Shown here one piece after another: positions 59,871 through 64,000 of a stretch of 64,000 nt of DNA (position 1 is the first letter of the stretch; each line of letters starts with the position of its first letter). The stretch lies in contig CM054158.1 of the NCBI GenBank assembly GCA_028751875.1, positions 54,146,888 through 54,210,887 of the forward strand, given 5' to 3'. The DNA is from Rapana venosa. Lineage: Eukaryota; Mollusca; Gastropoda; Neogastropoda; Muricidae. The translations under genes were made by a program, and so were the position numbers. The notes under the pieces are model-generated. The model was not told where the DNA came from. It did not search any database and saw only the letters and a list, made by a program, of their open reading frames with translations.

Positions 59871-60784
59871 CTGAAGTTATAGACATAATAAATGCCTGAT
59901 TGATTGGCTAATTTATGTATAATTTTCTTTGTTCTTACGTTTAATCAAAATCAAAATAGAATAACCCGTTTAGTAGGTTATCTATCAATATTCAAAACAG
60001 TAGAATATAATATGAAATTGAAGGAACAACCCAATAAAAAACGAGAAAAACACTACTAGAAGGTAATTTCAAAAGCTGCACTGATCTGCAAAAAATCGAT
60101 CTGTTATATCAACACAGTATATAAAATCACAGTCCCCTTTATATTTCATACACTAAATGGAGATCAAATAACACACACGTACATTAAAGTGAGAATAATT
60201 TTTGATAAAGAAATACTACAAAACTTCACTTTTTTACTCTAAATCAATAACTAACACTTACACAATACACGAAACATATAAAAGCTCTAAAACAAGGCAG
60301 AAACAGTCACAAGCAGTAGATACCATAATAAAGTATAGAATTTCTTGGAAAATCAATTAGCAAAATTTTGTCTCTAAAACACCTGTTCAGATGCTAAGTC
60401 TCTGGTGTAAGCAATAAAGCTGCTAATCACAACAGTCCAATTGTTTCTATCAAGCAGAACTGCTTGAATAAACGCAGCAATATAGCTGCTAGAGACGCAA
60501 AGTCAAATTGTTACAGTCAAGCAGACTGCTTATATCCAGCAATATAGCTGTTAGTCCACAAAAGTCACATTGCTTCAGTCATGCAGAACGATTTATAAAC
60601 CACACAGCACACGACATTGAACAACATCATTTAATTACTGGAAAAAGAAAGAAAGAAAAAATGAAAGGAAAAAAGGAGAGTGAAGAAAAAGTAAGTTGAG
60701 AGGGAGAGGGGAAAATGATTGGGGAAGAAATGAAGCAATCATTTATAATTCTTGTGATCAATAATACTTCGGATGGCAGGCATA

Positions 60785-60799
60785 CAGGCACACACACAC

Positions 60800-60842
<43 letters not shown>

Positions 60843-60872
60843 CACACCCACATACACACACACACACTTGCA
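60785..60872. repeat. CA microsatellite
   Basis: (CA)n with two short breaks lies between the ORF1 and ORF2 remnants of the minus-strand LINE, comparable to the GT tract at 42,846-42,880 in the plus-strand LINE when orientation is considered. Confidence 0.9.
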
Positions 60873-61129
60873 GAACGACACTTATTTCACGCAACGCATG
60901 CGCACGGCCCCCCCCCACGCGAGCACCATACAACACGTCTTTCATACACATTCATATACCCACACTAAGTTCCTGGAAGATACTATAATAGAGGCCCTGT
61001 GTGCCAACCACTGGCAGAACATCTTGTGCATCAGGTCAAGTCCTGTTTTCCTCTTCGAAAGAGCAAGTCGCCCGTGCGCCTTCGGGAACAGATACAAAAT
61101 CCACAAAACCGTCCACACCACTGCAACAG

Positions 61130-61235
61130 GATGTGAAAAACAACAACACATGAGTGCTTAACCCATTATCCACCTCGAGAAGAAAGAACAAATAATATAA
61201 AATAAAATAAAGATAAATAAAACCACACCCACATG
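61130..61235 (+). mobile_element. Possible nested LINE/SINE 3' tail
   Basis: The plus strand has GGATGTGAAAAACAACAAC, ACATGAGTGCTTAACCCATT, ATCCACCTCGAGAAG and AATAATATAAAATAAAATAA. It resembles GGATGTAAAAAAGCACATGAG..TTATCCTCGAAATAAA but lacks the first arm of the hairpin. It lies opposite in strand to the surrounding LINE, so a nested insertion is likely; identification is moderate. Confidence 0.45.
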
Positions 61236-61639
61236 TTTTTTCTTGGCACACTTCATCACACCCATGTACACGCACATTGCACTCACAGACACATGCACCT
61301 ACATTTAGTTTGGTCAAATATCTAAGTAGCTCAGAGAGCACATAGACTAGTGGTTGTAGTGTGGAGAGGGAGTGCTGAATGTTCTCCCTAACACACTGGC
61401 GACATCTGAACATTGGGGTTCTGGGCTGGGAGGGGGGAAAAGTGGTGTCATGGAATAGTGTTGTGTTGTCCGTAGGTCACTAAGGTGGGTGGGGGTGACG
61501 TCTTTTGTTGTAGGCAGCAGGTTGTGTATGTCTCACAACCTTTCGCTGCCTTGGGCATAGCTGACTGTGTTGTATGGGTGTTATCTGTTTGACTCCGGCT
61601 CATGACTGGGTGCATGGTTTGAAGATTTCCGGGAAACGA

Positions 61640-63527
61640 ATGTGAGGGCAAGCGTTTCAGGTTACCCTGGGGGCTGGATGTAGAGCATCTAGGTACAGAG
61701 ACTTTTTAGGTGCCTTCTCCAGCCCTGGTGATAGAAGGAGGGGGTGTTTTGTCAATAAACACAACCCCCTCTTGCCTGCAGGATTCCCTAAGAAGAAGCC
61801 GTCGACTTTGAAGCCCATGTCGCGACTTTGAAGCCCATGACGCGTAAGGGATGTCGTCCGAAGGGAGGTGAGGATGGAGGAGGCCTGTAAGTGGCATGGG
61901 AAAGACTTTTGTAGCGAGGATCAGTATTGTCCACTCTGCAATTTGACAGGCCCAGCTTACCGCGATTGATGGCCCCACTGAAAGGTGACGCGCAGAATGT
62001 GTGGAGAGGGACGCTTTGTCAGCCACTGACACAGGTGTTGGACTGCAGGCCTGTACAGACAGGTGCAGACTAGCCCGGCCGCCAACTGACATCTTTTCCT
62101 CGTCACACACTCAGCGCTGGAGTCACCTATCAACAGGGTGTCACACTTGTCAGGTACTGATTGTTGTTGGAGGACTTTTGGGGACTGGAAAGGGGGTGCT
62201 ATCCAGGTGATTGTGAATGGAATTGGGAGTGTGTGTTTTGGGGTGAGGACGGAAGGAGTGTGGATGTGGTATATGCAATGTTTTTGTGAGAGAGGCTGTT
62301 GCGAGTTGTTTGTGTGAAGATGGTGAATTGTTCACGTTTGTTTGTTTTTATGTGTGTGTACAGATTGTGATGAAGCGTCATCAAGGTTCGTCGGTCAAAG
62401 AGCGTATCCTGTTGGATGTGTCGATAATGAATCCACTTGTGTGTGTTTTCTGTGAGTGGTTCAGTGTCGCTGTCCAGTCTGACTTGCAGGAGTGATGTGT
62501 GTGTCCGGTGTGCTGAGTGTTTGTATCTGTTTCTTGGTAGTATGTGATGTTGTGTTACTGTCTTTGAATGAACTGTAGTTTTGAGCAGATTTCTTTCAAT
62601 TGATGTGACCTGGGTTTTTTTTGGCATTCGGAGTTGCGGTTGTTTGTTGTGAAGCTTCTCTTTACCATTATCTTTATGGAGTTTTTTGTTCTTTAATTTC
62701 AGAGTCAGAGATGGTTTGGCTGTGAGTTTTGTCTGTTGATATTTGTGATATTTGAGTTTTGAGTGTGGTTGATTTCTATTATGCATGTTGAGATAGTGAG
62801 GATTGGCTCACGGAGTTGTTTTGTGGAGCCTCGATATGTGCTACGTTTTGTCAGTTTGAAAGAAGAGGGGTTTCTTGCATGTGAGCATTGAGGGTCTTTG
62901 GTTTGTTAGGGGGAAGGTTTTGGGAGTGTAGAGTTGTCGGTTGGAGATGGGATGGAGTGGGTGAGATAGATGAATCACACAAGGGGGAACACGAGGGGAG
63001 GGGAGGAGAGGCTGATTAGGTACCTGGTCTGCTGAAGAAGAAGGGGTGCAGGGGAGAGTGGCGGTGTTACGTTTTCATCCTCTGGTGAAAAGGCACTGCG
63101 CTTGAAGGGGGTGGTTGGTGAATAGCTGAGAGGTCGAGGGAGGTGGGAGGTGATGGTCACATCGCTGGTAGGGTATGTGTTGCATCGGAACAGGGAGTGA
63201 AGACTTGGGGGGTGCAGGGGATGGAGTGGGGTGAAGTGGAAAAGGGAGGTGCAAGTGAGAGAGGGAGGAGATGGGGTCTCACTGCCTTTGGTCTGGGCTG
63301 GCTGACCTGATGGTCTTCAAGGGTTGTCACTTCCTCTGGCCCGTAGTGCGCGTCGGTCCGAGTGTAAGGCCAGAAGAAGGCAGTGACGGTCCGATGACGC
63401 TTGCGGAATAAAGAGCGTCAGTCGCAGTTGCTGCTGTGACACTTGTGCTGGCCCAGCTCGGTAAATATTGTTTTACGTTTCGGAACACCTTCATCACACC
63501 CCTCCCAGGCACACGTTTCCTTGCCAT
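61640..63527 (-). pseudogene. LINE ORF1-like protein with SGNH-type domain, broken
   Basis: The possible start is at 63,527 (MARKRVPGRG), followed by stops and a Pro/Ser/His-rich stretch (62,990-63,300). A 195-codon Lys/Thr/Asn/His-rich open frame follows at 62,199-62,786, then an SGNH-like domain: block I LLIGDSS (62,117-62,136), CRQEGVVFIDKTPP (about 61,744-61,786) and block V YLDALHP (61,668-61,700), which keeps the Asp and His. A direct duplication of about 21 bp (61,802-61,845) and frame changes break it. Its position upstream of an ORF2 on the same strand fits an ORF1 role, probably RNA/membrane-associated assembly. Confidence 0.55.
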
Positions 63528-64000
63528 GTCTTATGTGCCAGTGAGTGGTACACATTAATAGTTAGGAGTTTGCCTTCACTAGAATAGACCTGAATGAATG
63601 TTCTCCACAGTTCACGTTTGGCAAATGTATGTTAAAACTGATAGGCACACTTATCTCTTTGTTGTTGTTTTTTTTCAAAACCTCTTATTGTTGCGATAAT
63701 ATTTCTAGGCTGGTAATGCCCCCAGTACCTTTCATATAATACAAATCGCCATAAAAAAAGGCCAAAGTAACGAATGAATAGCCTCAAAAGTTAACTGGCA
63801 GGAGTCTTTGTGAACTGTATAGTCTCCTTGCACAGGCGTTGGAGTACAAAGAACGAGTTGTGGTCCTATCATTGGAGTATCACTTTTATATTTTTGTTAT
63901 AGTTAACATAGTAGAAGAAGGAGACTAAGAGAAAAAAAAAAACTAAAACAACAACAAAAATAACCCGCGAAACAATACAATAAAGAAAAACAAAGATCGT
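63528..64000. other. Right end of the window, nothing recognised
   Basis: Mixed sequence with a short T run and an AACAACAAAAATAA-like end. It may be the 5'UTR of the minus-strand LINE or flanking DNA. No motif or repeat is identified. Confidence 0.4.

Larger units (their letters stand above)
55551..63527 (-). mobile_element. Second long CR1/L2-like LINE (about 8 kb)
   Basis: All parts lie on the minus strand in the expected order: SGNH-type ORF1 (about 63,527-61,640), spacer with a CA tract, ORF2 (59,870-57,050), a 3'UTR with GA and A tracts, a hairpin tail (55,610-55,627) with AATAAA-like sequence, and a pentanucleotide repeat reading TTGAC on the minus strand (55,553-55,581). The layout copies the plus-strand LINE at 39,545-48,582, which supports one element. 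The left border is sharp; the 5' border is not defined, and a plus-strand LINE-like tail at 61,130-61,235 may be nested. Confidence 0.6.

Overview
This is a eukaryotic, animal-type, gene-poor window. It is dominated by satellite DNA, microsatellites and decayed non-LTR retrotransposons. I see no intact host protein-coding gene, no tRNA or rRNA gene, and nothing prokaryotic (no operons, no CRISPR). The mix of elements (tRNA-headed SINEs, a SINE fusing a tRNA-like head to 5S rRNA-like sequence, CR1/L2-like LINEs with an SGNH-esterase ORF1, very long CA/CT/ACAT tracts) would fit a marine invertebrate, most likely a mollusc. That placement is recall and inference, not a search result.

Layout. 1-8.4 kb: low-complexity DNA with a tRNA-derived SINE on the minus strand, two direct copies of a LINE reverse-transcriptase fragment on either side of an implausible T224/A397 homopolymer block, an A/T-only stretch and long CA arrays. 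8.4-21.9 kb: mostly unrecognisable sequence holding one badly diverged copy of the later satellite (13.5-15.7 kb), itself carrying a tRNA SINE. 21.9-39.5 kb, resuming at 48.6-49.4 kb: a head-to-tail macrosatellite of about 1.5-2.6 kb units, each with a microsatellite core, a GACA-rich part, an inner 49-bp minisatellite, a conserved block of about 210 bp and CT tracts.

The macrosatellite collected mobile elements. Three units carry the tRNA/5S chimeric SINE at the same place. Four carry a LINE-type 3' tail at the same place. One is interrupted by a 2.7-kb APE-type LINE on the minus strand (32.41-35.08 kb). Another is interrupted, inside its CT tract, by a block of about 9 kb (39.5-48.6 kb) that reads as one long LINE on the plus strand: SGNH ORF1, endonuclease/RT ORF2, long 3'UTR and hairpin tail.

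49.4-64 kb: two truncated LINE 3' ends on the minus strand, a CA/CG tract, a 500-N scaffold gap, a two-copy satellite of about 1.65 kb (GT, CTA and GCGT repeats), then a second long LINE on the minus strand (3' tail at 55.55 kb, ORF2 at 57.0-59.9 kb, SGNH-type ORF1 at 61.6-63.5 kb). Every LINE frame is broken by stops and frameshifts.

Sequence quality varies. Several stretches (1-6.6 kb, 22.9-25.1 kb, 28.7-29.1 kb) look like poorly polished long-read consensus, with motifs turned into homopolymers. Part of the apparent decay may be technical.
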